In this document: piece after piece, positions 12,836 to 25,472 of the stretch
How the letters are laid out: every line of letters begins with the position of its first letter
Numbering within the stretch: position 1 is the stretch's first letter
Assembly: GCA_963377175.1 (NCBI GenBank)
Contig: CAUJNA010000534.1
Span: 1 to 64,000 of the forward strand
Source of the DNA: Effrenium voratum
Lineage: Eukaryota; Sar; Dinophyceae; Suessiales; Symbiodiniaceae
Length of the DNA: 64,000 bases
Direction: 5' to 3'
Program-made: the position numbers and the translations under genes
The notes under the pieces: model-generated
The model's input: only the letters and a program-made list of their open reading frames with translations
Told to the model about the DNA's origin: nothing
Database searches by the model: none

Positions 12836-15421
12836 CAGCTCAGCAATCATAACCCCATCATCGTTGCTTGGCGAGGTGACTCCAAACTTCGGGCGCACAG
12901 CGCTTCCAAGACAGGCATCGATGGTCCCAGGGAAAATCGAAGCACATGCCCAAACACCTGAGGAGCATATCCAGTAACTCGAGCACGGTGGGTTGACTTA
13001 CTTGCATCGATCGCTCCTTCTCATCTGCCAGGCCGCTTTGAGCCATTGAGACCTCAGCGGTTTAGGGGAGGAACGGCCAAACATAATGCCGGTCGTCGCC
13101 GGGTGATGTCCAAAATGTTCCACTGAGTTCCATTTGGATAGCCCATGCGCGGGCTGCCAACTCCCCGCACCGCACGGATGCCCAGTTATTGGCACACAAG
13201 ATGCTGGCTTGAGCCTCTCAACTAAAGCAACCCCAAGATTGGGCATCCCACAAGGGTTGGTACACTGACGCCGTGAGGCAAATGAAGAAGCACACAACAC
13301 CTGCTTGGGTTCTGAACCAGTCTGCAAGAAAGTGTCAACTGATTTCGGCAGCCAAGCCTGAACAGGTTTGTGCCGGCACCTGGTAGCTCTTTCCTGGCTC
13401 GGTCAAAACTCTGAACAGCAGTGAGCAAAGAGGCAGCAAAGAGCCGCAGAAACTAGTCAGCTTCCAAGTCTATCCTTTTGGATCCCCTGCGGGCTGTAGC
13501 TGTAAGGGAAATGCAATTGACAAAAGGTTGATTGGGACATCGCTGCCTCAACTGCCAGTTGCCACGACCTACTGGGTATTGCATCATAGTGCATCCAGAA
13601 CCCTCTTTGGCCCCAAAGCTAGACGCTTCTTTTACATCAGGCACATTCATCAAAGCAAGCGCAGTCGTTAGCGCTCTCAAATATGCAGCGCCCAAAACCC
13701 CATTAACTGTGGCTCCACCAAGATGATGCTCAAGGTTATGTGGCGTTGCTATCCAAATCAGGTAGAACAACTAATTGCAAAAATTGGCCAATGAACGGTT
13801 TTGGGCGCCACTGCACGGTAGCAAACGGCTACCTACGCCTGCCCGGCGGCCACCTCTCTGGCGGCGGTTGCCCTGACAGGATGCAATGCACTCGCTGCTT
13901 CTGCGGGACTTGCGGGGGAGCCTCGAAACGCTGAATTGCGATTTGTTGGCGGCGACAGCGGCTGGCTTGGACCACCATGTCGACAAAGCGCCCTTGAACC
14001 CGGAGCAGCTGGGGCTGCATCTTAGGCCCTTGAAAGGTTGTTGCTGTAGTCCAGGACTGTGTGGATTAAAAGTAGCAGGCCGAAGGGTGTTTATATTTAC
14101 ATATAAACGTGACGTGTCGGTTGCCTCGCTTCAGCGCTTGCTGCTGTCGGCCTCGGGCCATTTGAGGCTGTCCAAAAATGCAGCTTTAATGGCCCTACTT
14201 GGTATCACGGGTATGCTGTTTAGCCCTTTAGGCTTAGTGGCAACCCAAAGCATAGCTGCTGTTGCTGCTGCAATTGTTGTCGCATAGCGGGAATGGGTCT
14301 TGTGTTGGGAAGCGAGCCAGATTTTGCCAGTGTCCAATCTATCCGAGCTCCCACTCTGCTCAAGAGGACCGTCTGCAAGGCTGGCGCTCGCAAAATCTGA
14401 CTTTTGAACTTCGCACTAGCATCGTACATGGCTCACATGAGACCAATGCAATGATACATATAATCTGTCTGGGCGCATTGTTTTTCGGTCTATGTTCATC
14501 CTCAACTACCATGATAGTTCAACCTCGTGGTCGTTCACCCCAAACACGGCTTACTTGGCAGATTTTATGACTAAAATCACACCCACAAAACACCCTGACG
14601 TTGTCTGGACGTAATGAAAGCTTTATGTTGTGGCCCGACTACGATGAGATTCGTGTCATTGTTGACCATGCCCACAGATTCCATCTCTTCACTTAACAGC
14701 GACACTGACCAGCTTGGGAGCCGTACGCACTCAGCGATGGGGCACTCTGGGACACTTTTGTGGTCGAGCCCGGCGACGCGCTGTCGACCCAACCACATGG
14801 CCGACCAGTTCTCATCTAGAGCAGGCCCCAATGTCCCAAGCCCATGTCCACGCGCTCACATCCACAAAACATCAAAATTTCCGTGGCACTGGCGCCAATT
14901 TGAGTGCACTGTCTTCAAACGAGCGAAACAGTGACGACGCAGAGTCGTGCACAGGGCAGCGGCCCGACTCTTGGGGATGGTGTTGCTGTGGAGGCAAAGG
15001 CCTCACGAGACCTCCTTGAGCGCATCTCCGCAAAGCTACATGTCAGCCCTGCGCGGTCCCCAAAAATAATGGTTTGCCTAACAACCGTCGGTCCCTGCCC
15101 AGCCATAGCCTGCTGCACCTCTTCACCTCGTCCTTGAAATCCTGGGCAGCCAAGGACTGGCGTCCCTTCCCGCCTCCCTCCCTCCCTCCCTCCCTCCCTC
15201 CCTCCCTCCCTCCTCCCCTCCCTCCTCCCTCCCTCCCTCCCTTCCCTCCCTCCCTCCCTCCCTCCCTCCCTCCCTCCCGCCTCCCTCCTCGCTCCTTCCT
15301 CCCTCCTTCCTCGTCCTCCATTCCGCCTCCGCCTCCCCCTCCTCCCAGCTACTAGTACCCTGAGCATGAGCAATATCAGAAGCAAAGAAAAAGCACGGCA
15401 TGGGCAAGACAAGGTGTCTTA

Positions 15422-18400
15422 TGTGTCCTCTGAAAACATCACCGCGCTGATTTGCCACAAAAAATCATGGTGAAAGTGTGAAGTGACTTCACCGGGAATG
15501 AGGGGGGGGAACTCTGCAGCATTGGCTTTCCTTCTTGCCCACCAAGGCCAAGATGTGTCGCGCCATGCGCACCTGCGCAGGCAAGGTCGGCCGGTTGCAT
15601 CGCCCGAGTTTCGGAAGCTGCCTTGGACATAGCATCCAGCAGCTCCAGCAGCTCGCTGCTTGGTCCCATCATCGGTGCCTGGCGCGAGGCGACTCCAAGC
15701 TCGGGCGCCGCGTCCAATCGATGTTGCCCGAGAGAATCGAAGCCACATGCCCAAAAATATGAAGAGCATCTCTAAAGGCATCGATCGCTCCTTCTCATCT
15801 GCCAGGCCGCTTTGAGCCATTGAGACCTCAGCGGTTTGAGAGGAACGGCCAAGCATAATGCCGGTCTTCGCCGATCTTTGATGTCCAAACATGTTCCACA
15901 GAGTTCCACGCAAACTACTCCACTTCCATCCCTTTAGCCCAAGGGCTGCTAACAGTTCTGGTGATCACACCAACACGAGACTTGGACTCCTGCACCGCAA
16001 GGATGCGTTGGTTTTGGGCACACAAGATGCTGGCTTGAGCCTCTCAACTGAAACCCTACCCCCAAGAAACAAGCATCCCACAACGGTCTGACGCCGCAAA
16101 GCAAATGAAGCAAACAACACCTGCTTGGATTCTGAACCGGTCTGCAAGAAAAGTAGCAGCAGCACCCATCAGTCCAACAGATTACGACAGCCGAACCTGA
16201 ACAGGTTTGCGCCGGCACCTGATAGCTCTTTCTGGCGCGGTCAAAACTCTGAACAGCAGTGAGCAAAGAGCCAAGCAAAGTGCCACAGAAACTAGTCCGC
16301 GTCCAAGTCTATCCTTTCTGATCCCCTGCGGGCTGTAGCTGACACAATCACAGGCTGTCTTTAGTCTAAGGGAAGATGCAACTGAAAGAAAGTTGCTTGG
16401 GCACATCGCTGCCTCAACTGCCAGTTGCCACGACCTACTGAGTATCGCCTCAGAGTGCATCCAATTTTGGTCGCGATTCAGAACCGTCTTTGGCCCCAAA
16501 GCTAAACGCTCGTCTTTTGCATCAGGCACATTCATCAAGCAAGCGCAGTGGTAGCGCTCTCAAATAAGCAGTGCCCAAAACCCGTTGACGTTCGGCTCTA
16601 CCAAAACAATGCTCAAGGTCTATAGTATTGGCTTAGCTATTTGTTTGAACCCATGTAGTACAGCTAATTGCTAGAATGGCGAATGAATTTAATTGCTAGA
16701 ATGGCCAATGAACGGTTTTGGGTGCTGCGCGGTAGCAAACGGCTACCTAACCCGCCGGCACCTGCCCTTTGCGGCGGCGGTTGCCCGGAAGCAATGGTCG
16801 CTGCTTCTGCGGGACTTGCGGGAGACTTCGAACCGCTGAATTGCGAATTTGTTGGCGGCGGCTAGCTTGGACCAAAAGGTCGACAAATCGCCCTTGAAAC
16901 TAGAAACAGCTGGCTAGTTGGGGCCTTTGAAGTTTTTGCCGAAATCACATCTTTTGCGTCTGACGACCGTCAGGGCCGGCGAGGCGGTCGCGCGGCTTCA
17001 AACGAGCAGCGCCAAAAACCTACTGACGCTCCACCAAGATGACTGCAAAGGTTTGCATAATTACATCTATTGGCCTTTCTATAAATCCAAATTACACCAA
17101 CACTAAAACATCCCATGGGAGGTCTTGGGCGCTGCTGAAACGCGGTAGCAAACGGCTACCTATGCCTGCCGGCGCCGGCCGCCCCTCTGGCGACGATTGC
17201 CTGACAGGCCGCAACGGTCTATGCATCGAATCGTCACGTTTTAAAAACATGTGGCCTTGGCAGCTTTTGTTGATGCCCAGGACTGTGTGGATTAAACGCT
17301 GCGCCTGTGTTCTGTGTATGTGAACGTGTCGGGTTGGTGCCTCGCTTCCGGCGCTTGCTGCTGTCGGCCTCGGGTCATTTGAGGCTTGAAAAACATGCAG
17401 CGTTCGACGGCCCTTGTTGTGACGGTATGATGATCATCTCTCTATACTAGTGGCAATCCAAAAAACGCCACCATATGTTGCTGCTGCAATTGTTGGCACG
17501 TAGCGGGAAACTGTCTTGTGCTGGAAAGCGAGCCAGATCTTGCCACACATTTGCTTTTGCAACAATACCCCTAGTTTGCCGCAGTGTCCGAGTTCCCACT
17601 CTGTAAGAGGGACCCGCTGCAAGGCTGGCGCTTGCAGAGCCGACTTTTGATGAACGTTTGCACTAGCATCATCGTACATGGCTCTTGTGCCGTCAACGTG
17701 TTCATCCACGGCGAGGCGTAGGCACATAACATGAGATCAATGTAATGATACATAATCTGTCTGGGTGCATTGTTTTCGGTCTGTGTTCATCCTCAACTAC
17801 CATGTTAGAACCTCGTGGTCGTTCACCCCAAACACGGCTTACTTGGCAGATCTTATGACTCCAAATCACACCCACAAAACACCCTAACATGGGCTCGACG
17901 TAATGGCTTAATGTTGGGGCCGACTACGATTACATTCATGTCGTTGTTGACCATGCCCACAGATATGCATCTCTCTCGGAACAGCGACATGACCAGCTTG
18001 GGAGCCATACGCACTCAGCGATGGGACACTCTGGGCCACTTTTGTGGTCGAGCCCGACGCTCTGTTGACCCAAGAGACCTCACATGGCCAGTCAGTTCTC
18101 ATCTGAAGCAACGAGTCCCGACGACCCAAGCGCATGTCATGCTGAAATCTGGGAACAAATATCAAGCGCGCTCCTCGCAGGAAGATTCATAAGAATTTCC
18201 GTGGCACTGGCGCCGACTTAGCTGCAATGTCTTGCAACGGTCCTTTGTTTCCGGCTGTAAAACAAGTTTCCCGAAACAGCTCGCTGAAGTGGCACAAGCA
18301 TCATGGACACAAGCTGCCAATTTGCTCCGACGACGAACACGCTGAGTTCTGCGCAGGGCAACGGCCCGACTCTTGGAGATGTTGCTGTGGAGGCAAGCGC

Positions 18401-18775
18401 CTCACGAGACCTCCTTGCGAACGCGCTCCGCAACCCACTGCCAAAGGATCGTTGCATGAGGTGCGCATCTCCGCCAAGCCACATGTCAGCCCCGCGCCAA
18501 AGGTAACCGTCGGTCCGCGGGCCCTTGAAGGTAAACGGTCAGTCCTGGCAGCCATAACCTGCTGCACCTCTTCCACCTCGTGCTTGAAATCCTGGGCAGC
18601 CAAGGACGAAACGTCCCTTCCCGCCTCCCTCCCTCCTGCCTCCCCCTCCCTCCCTCAATCCCCAGCTTCCTCGTCCTCCATTCCGCCTCCCCTTTCCCCT
18701 CCTCCCAGCTACTAGTACCCTGAGCAATATCAGAAGCAAAGAAAAAGCACGGCATGGGCAAGACAAGGTGTCTTA
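15422..18775 (+). repeat. Monomer M4: type A (trimer 2)
   Basis: 3,354 bp. The C/T tract (18,617-18,709) is half the length of that in M1. A small local duplication of the AATTGCTAGAATGGC segment lies near 16,665-16,710. Confidence 0.9.
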
Positions 18776-21700
18776 TGTGTCCTCTGAAAACATCACCGCG
18801 CTGATTTGCTACAAGCAGTTATGGTGAAAGTGTGATGTGACTTCACCGGGAATGATGGGAACCTCTGCAGCATTGGTTTTCCTGCGGTCTCTTGGCCTTA
18901 CGGCGGAGTTTGGGAAGGGGCCCCGGAAAATGCTTCCTTGCAACCCCTCTTGCTACCAATTCAAGCACCCAGGCAACCAGCATCCACAAAATGCCGGCGC
19001 CTTCTTGCCCACCAAGGCCAAGATGTGGCGCGCCATGCGCACCTGCGCAGGCAAGGTCGGCCGGCCGGTTGCATCGCCCGAGTTTCGGAAGCTGCCTTGG
19101 ACATGGTGTCCAGCAGCTCCAGCAGCTCGCTGCTTGGTCCCATCATCGGTGCCTGGCGCGAGGCGACTCCAAGCTCGGGCGCCGCGCTTCCAAGACATGA
19201 GCACAACTCCCCCCGAGCGAATCGAAGCCACATACCCAGAAATCGGAGGAGCATATCAAAAGTGACAGCAGCTCGAGCACGGTGGATTAACTTAGTTGCA
19301 TCGATCGCTCCTTCTCAACTGCCAGGCCGCTTTGAGCCATTGAGACCTCAGCGGTTTGAGAGGAACGGCCAAGCACAATGCCGATCATCGCCAATCTTTC
19401 ATATCCAAACATGTTCCATGCGCTGGCTGCCAACAGTTCCGGAGTTCACGCCAGCGCTGGCTGCCAACACGACACTTGGACTCCCGCACCGCAAGGATGC
19501 GTTGGTTATGGGCAGAAAATGCTGGCTTGAGCCTCTAGGCAAATGAAGCAAACAACACCTGCTTGGATTCTGAACCGGTCTGCAAGAAAAGTAGCAGCAG
19601 CACCCATCAGTCCAACAGAGTACAATAGCCAAACCTGAACAGGTTTGTGCCGGCACCTGGTAGCTCTTTCTGGCTCGGTCAAAACTCTGAACAGCAGTGA
19701 GCAAAGAGCCCAGCAAAGAGCCGCAGAAACTAGTCCGCTTCCAAGTCTATGCTTTTGGATCCCCTGCGGGCTGTAGCTGACAGATTCACAGGCTGTCTTT
19801 AGCGTAAGGGAAATGCAACTGAGAGAAGGTTGATTGGGGACATCGCTGCCTCAACTGCCAGCTGCCACGATCCTGGGTATTGCATCATAGTGCATCCAGA
19901 ACCCTCTTTGGCCCCAAAGCTAGACGCGTCTTTTGCATCAGGCACATTCATCAAGCAAGCGCAGTGGTAGCGCTCTCAAATAAGCAGTGCCCAAAACCCG
20001 TTGACGTGTGGCTCTACCAAAATAATGCTCAAGGTTTACAAAACTATAGCTTTGCTATCTAAATGAACCCAGCTAGTACAACTAACTAAGTACTAGAATT
20101 GGCCAATGAACTGTTTTGGGCGCCACTGCGTGGTAGCAAACGGCTACCTATACCCGCCGGCACCCGCCACCTCTCTGGCGGGTGCCTGGGACGCTGCTTC
20201 TGCGGGACTTGCGGGAGACTTCGAACCGCTGAATTGCGAATGTATTTTCGGCGCGAGCTTGGACCAACAGGTCGACAAAACGCCCTTGAAACTAGACACA
20301 GCTGGCTAATTGGGGCCTTTGAAGTTGTTGCCGAAATCACATATTTTGCGTCGGACGACCGTCAGGGCCGGCGAGGCGGTCGCGCGGCTTCAAACGAGCA
20401 GCGCCAAACACCTACTGACGCTCCACCAAGATGACTGCAAAGGTTTGCATAATTACATCTATTGGCCTTTCTATAAATCCAAATGAAACCAACACTAAAA
20501 CATCCAATGGGAGGTTTTGGGCGCTGCTGAAACGCGGTAGCAAACGGCTACCTATGCCTGCCGGCGCCGGCCGCCCCTCTGGCGACGATTGCCTGACAGG
20601 CCGCAACGGTCTATGCATCGAATCGTCATGTTTTTAAAAAATGTGGCCTTGGCAGCTTTTGTTGATGCCCAGGACTGTGTGGATTAAACGCTGCGCCTGT
20701 GTTCTGTGTATGTGAACGTGTCGTGTCGGTGCCTCGCTTCCGGCGCTTGCTGCTGTCGGCCTCGGGTCATTTGAGGCTTGAAAAACATGCAGCGTTCGAC
20801 GGCCCTTGTTGGTATCACGGTATGATGTTTATCCCTATTATACTAGTGGCAATCCAAAGAAACACAACAATATGTTGCTGCTGCAATTGTTGGCACGTAG
20901 CGGGAATGGGTCTTGTGTTGGAAAGCGAGCCAAATCTTGCCACACACTTACTACTTTTGCAACAATATTTCTAGTTTACCGCAGTGTCCGAGTTCCCACT
21001 CTGTAAGAGGGACCCTCTGCAAGGCTGGCGTTTGCAGAGCCGACTTTTGATGAACGTTTGCATGGCTCTTGTGCCGTCAACGTGTTCATCCACGGCGAGG
21101 CATTATGACATGAGATCAATGTAATGATACATAATCTGTCTGGGTGCATTGTTTTCGGTCTGTGTTCATCCTCAACTACCATGTTAGAACCTCGTGGTCG
21201 TTCACCCTCAACACGGCTTACTTCGCAGATCTTATGACTCAAAATCACACCCACAGAACACCCTAACGTGGTCTCAATGTAATGGCTTTATGTTGGGGCC
21301 GACTACGAGTAAATTTGTGTCTTTGTTGACCATGCCGACAAATACGCATCTCTCGCAACAGCGACCTGACCAGCTGGGGAGCCATACGCACTCAGCCACG
21401 GGGCACTCTGGGCCACTTTTGTGATCGAGCCCGGCGACGCGCTGTTGACCCAAGAGACCTCACACGGCCAGTTCACATCTAAAGCAATGAGTCCCAATGT
21501 CCCAAGCCCATGTCACGCTCAAATCCACAACACATCAAGAATTTCCGTGGCACTGGCGCTAACAGTGACGACGCTGAGTCGTGCACAGGGCAGGGGCCCA
21601 ACTCTTGAGAATGTTGCTGTGGAGGCAAGCGCCTCACGTGACCTCCTTGCGGCTCCGCAACCCACTGCAGGCTTGTGGCGTGGGGTGAGCGCATCTCCGC

Positions 21701-21976
21701 CAAGCCACAGGTAACCGTCGGTCCTGGCAGCCATAACCTGCTGCACCTCTTCCACCGCGTCCTTGAAATCCTGGGCAGCCAAGGACTAAACGTCCCTTCC
21801 CGCCTCCCTCGCTCCCTCTTTCCTTGCTCCCTCCCTCCCTCCTGCCTCCCTCCTTCCTCCCTCCTTCCTCCTTCCTCGTCCTCCATTCCGCCTTCCCCTC
21901 CCCCTCCTCCCAGCTAATAGTACCCTGAGCAATATCCGAAGCAAAGAAAAATCACTGGGCAACATAAGGCGTCTTA
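18776..21976 (+). repeat. Monomer M5: type B (trimer 2)
   Basis: 3,201 bp. It differs from M2 mainly by small deletions, including loss of the CACAGAGTTCCACAGAAAC stretch near 19,416. The C/T tract is 21,793-21,911. Confidence 0.9.
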
Positions 21977-24900
21977 TGTGTCCTCTGAAAACCACCGCGC
22001 TGATTTGCTACAAAAAGTTATGCGAAGTGTACAGTAACTTGACCGGGAATGATGGGAACCTCTGCAACATTGGTTTTCCTGCGGTCTCTTCGCCTTGTGG
22101 CGGAGTTTGGGAAGGGGCCGCGGAAAATGCTTCCTTGCAACCCCTCTTGCTACCAAACCAAGCACCCAGGCAACCAGCATCCACAGAAATCGGGCGCCTT
22201 CTTGCCCACCAAGGCCAACATATGGATGCGCACCTGCGCCGGCAAGGTCGGCCAGCTGATTGCATCGCCCGAATTTCTGTAGCCTTGCCTTCGACATTAA
22301 GCTGCTGGAGCTGCTGGACGTCATGTCATTGACATTGCCTCCAGCAGCTCCAGCAGCTCGCTGGCCCCAGCATCGTTGCCTCGAGCGCGCAGCGCTTCCA
22401 AGACATGAGCACATCGAACTCCCCCCAGCGAATCGAAGCCACATGCCCAAAAATCTGAGGAGCATATCCAAAGTAACTCGAGCACGGGCGACATTAAGCT
22501 GCTGGAGCTGCTGGACGTCATGTCATTGACATTGCCTCCAGCAGCTCCAGCAGCTCGCTGGCCCCATCATCGTTGCCTGGTGCAAGGTGGCTCCAAACTC
22601 AGGCGCCGCGTCCAAAACATGAGCACATCGATGTTCCCTGAGAGAATCGAAGCCACATGCCCGATATCTGACAAGCATATCCAAAGTAACTCGAGCACGG
22701 TCGACATTAAGCTGCTGGAGCTGCTGGACGTCATGTCATTGACATTGCCTCCAGCAGCTCCAGCAGCTCGCTGGCCCCATCATCGTTGCCTGGCGCGAGG
22801 TGACTCCAAACTCGGGCGCCGCGTCCAAGACATGAGCACATCGATGTTTTCCGAGAGAATCGAAGCCACATGCCCAAAAATATGAGGAGGAGCATATCCA
22901 AAGTAACTCGAGCACGGTCGACATTAATTAAGCTGCTGGAGCTGCTTGACGTCATGACATGGTGTCCAGCAGCTCCAGCAGGTCGCTGGCCCCATCATCG
23001 TTGCTTGGCGCGAGGTGACTCCAAACTCGGGCGCACAGCGCTTCCAAGACATGAGCACATCGATGGTCCCCGAGAGAATCGAAGCCACACGCCCAAAAAC
23101 CTGAGGAGCATATCCAAAGTAACTCGAGCACGGTGGGTTGACTTACTTGCTTTGAGCCATTGAGACCTCAGCGGTTTGAGAGGAACGGCCAAGCATAATG
23201 CCGGTCGTCGCCGATCTTTGATGTCCAAACATGTTCCACTGAGTTCCACGGAAACTACTCCACTTGCATCCCTTTGGATAGCCCATGCGCGGGCTGCCAA
23301 CTCCCGCACCGCACGGATGCCCAGTTTATTGGCACACAAGATGCTGGCTTGAGCCTCTCAACTGAAACCCAACCCCCAAGATATGGGCATCCCACAAGGG
23401 TTGGTACACTGACGCCGTGAGGCAAATGAAGAAGCACACAACACCAGTCTGCAAGAAAGTAGTCCAACTGATTACGACAGCCAAACCTGAACAGGTTTGT
23501 GCCGGCACCTGGTAGCTCTTTCTGGCTCGGTCAAAACTCTGAACAGCAGTGAGCAAAGAGCCCAGCAAAGAGCCGCAGAAACTAGTCCGCTTCCAAGTCT
23601 ATCCTTTTGGATCCCCTGCGGGCTGTAGCTGACAGATTCACAGGCTGTCTTTAGTCTAAGGAAACATGCAACTGAGAGAAGGTTGATTGGGGACATCGCT
23701 GCCTCAACTGCCAGTTGCCACGACCTACTGGGTATTGCATCATAGTGCATCCTGAACCCTCTTTGGCCCCAAAGCTAGACGCGTCTTTTGCATCAGGCAC
23801 ATTCATCAAGCAAGCGCAGTCGTTAGCGCTCTCAAATAAGCAGCGCCCAAAACCCCATTAACTTTGGCTCCACCAAGATGATTCTCAAGGTTAATATTGG
23901 CGTTGCTCTCCAAATCAGGTAGAACAACTAATTGCTAAAATTGGCCAATGAACGGTTTTGGGCGCCACTGCGCGGTAGCAAACGGCTACCTACGCCTGCC
24001 GGCGGCGGCCACCTCTCTGGCGGCGGTTGCCTGACAGGATGCAATGCTCGCTGCTTCGGGACTTGCGGGAGCCTTCGAAACGCTGAATTGCGATTTGTTG
24101 GCGGCGACTAGCGGCTGGCTTGGACCACCATGTCGACAAAACGCCCTTGAAACCTGGAGCAGCTGGCTGCATCTTGGGCCCTTGAAAGTTATTAGTCCAG
24201 GACTGTGTGGATTAAGCGCTGTGCCTGTGTTTATATTTACATGTAAACGTGACGTGTCGGTGCCTCGCTTCCGGCGCTTGCTGCTGTCGGCCTCGGGCCA
24301 TTTGAGGCTGTCCAAAAATGCAGCTTTCGACGGCCCTGCTTGGTATCACGGTATGCTGTTTAGCCCTTTAAACTAGTGGCAACCCAAAGAAACGCAACAA
24401 TATGTTGCTGCTGCAATTGTTGTCACATAGCGAGCCAGATCTTGCCAGTGTCCAATCTATCCGAGCTCCCACTCTGTAAGAGGGACCGTCTGCAAGGCTG
24501 GCGCTCGTAGAGCCGACTTTTGATGAACTTCGCACTAGCATCATCGTACATGGCTCACATGAGACCAATGCAATGATACATAATCTGTCTGGGCGCATTG
24601 TTTTCGGTCTATGTTCATCCTCAACTACCATGTTAGAACCTCGTGGTCGTTCACCCCAAACACGGCTTACTTGGCAGATTTTATGACTAAAATCACACCC
24701 ACAAAACACCCTGACGTTGTCTGGACGTAATGGCTTTATGTTGTGGCCGACTACGATGAGATTCGTGTCATTGTTGACCATGCCCACAGATTGCATCTCT
24801 TGCGCAACAGCGACATGACCAGCTTGGGAGCCGTACGCACTCAGCGATGGGGCACTCTGGGCCACTTTTGTGGTCGAGCCCGGCGACGCGCTGTCGACCC

Positions 24901-25472
24901 AAGAGACCTCACATGGCCAGTCAGTTCTCATCTAGAGCAGCGAGCCCCAATGTCCCAAGCCCATGTCACGCTCAAATCCACAAAACATCAAAAATTTCCG
25001 TGGCACTGGCGCCAATTTAGTGCACTGTCTTCAAACGGCCGAAACAGTGACGACGCTGAGTCGTGCACAGGGCAACGGCCCGACTCTTGGGGATGGTGTT
25101 GCTGTGGAGGCAAGAGCCTCACGAGACCTCCTTGAGCGCATCTCCGCAAAGCTACATGTCAGCCCTGCGCGGTCCCCAAAAATAATGGTTGCCTAACAAC
25201 CGTCGGTCCTGGCAGCCATAGCCTGCTGCACCTCTTCCACCTCGTCCTTGAAATCCTGGGCAGCCAAGGACTAAACGTCCCTTCCCGCCTCCCTCCCTCC
25301 CTCCCTCCCTCCCTCCCTCCCTCCCTCCCGCCTCCCTCCTCGCTCCTTCCTCCCTCCTTCCTCGTCCTCCATTCCGCCTCCGCCTCCCCCTCCTCCCAGC
25401 TACTAGTACCCTGAGCATGAGCAATATCAGAAGCAAAGAAAAAGCACGGCATGGGCAAGACAAGGTGTCTTA
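21977..25472 (+). repeat. Monomer M6: type C (trimer 2)
   Basis: 3,496 bp, with the inner array at 22,293-22,995. Its single hairpin block is near 23,977. The C/T tract is 25,278-25,397. Confidence 0.9.
22293..22995 (+). repeat. 213-bp minisatellite inside type C (M6)
   Basis: Unit starts are 22,293, 22,490, 22,703 and 22,920 (spacings 197, 213, 217). The palindrome's right arm here reads GCCTCCAGCAG in place of GCGTCCAGCAG, so the array evolved separately from that in M3. Confidence 0.92.

Larger units (their letters stand above)
11643..15421 (+). repeat. Monomer M3: type C (trimer 1)
   Basis: 3,779 bp, with the inner 213-bp array at 11,959-12,835. From about 12,800 to 15,140 it has many indels and substitutions that no other C copy shares, which may be a consensus-quality problem rather than biology. 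The C/T tract is about 15,163-15,346. Confidence 0.88.
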
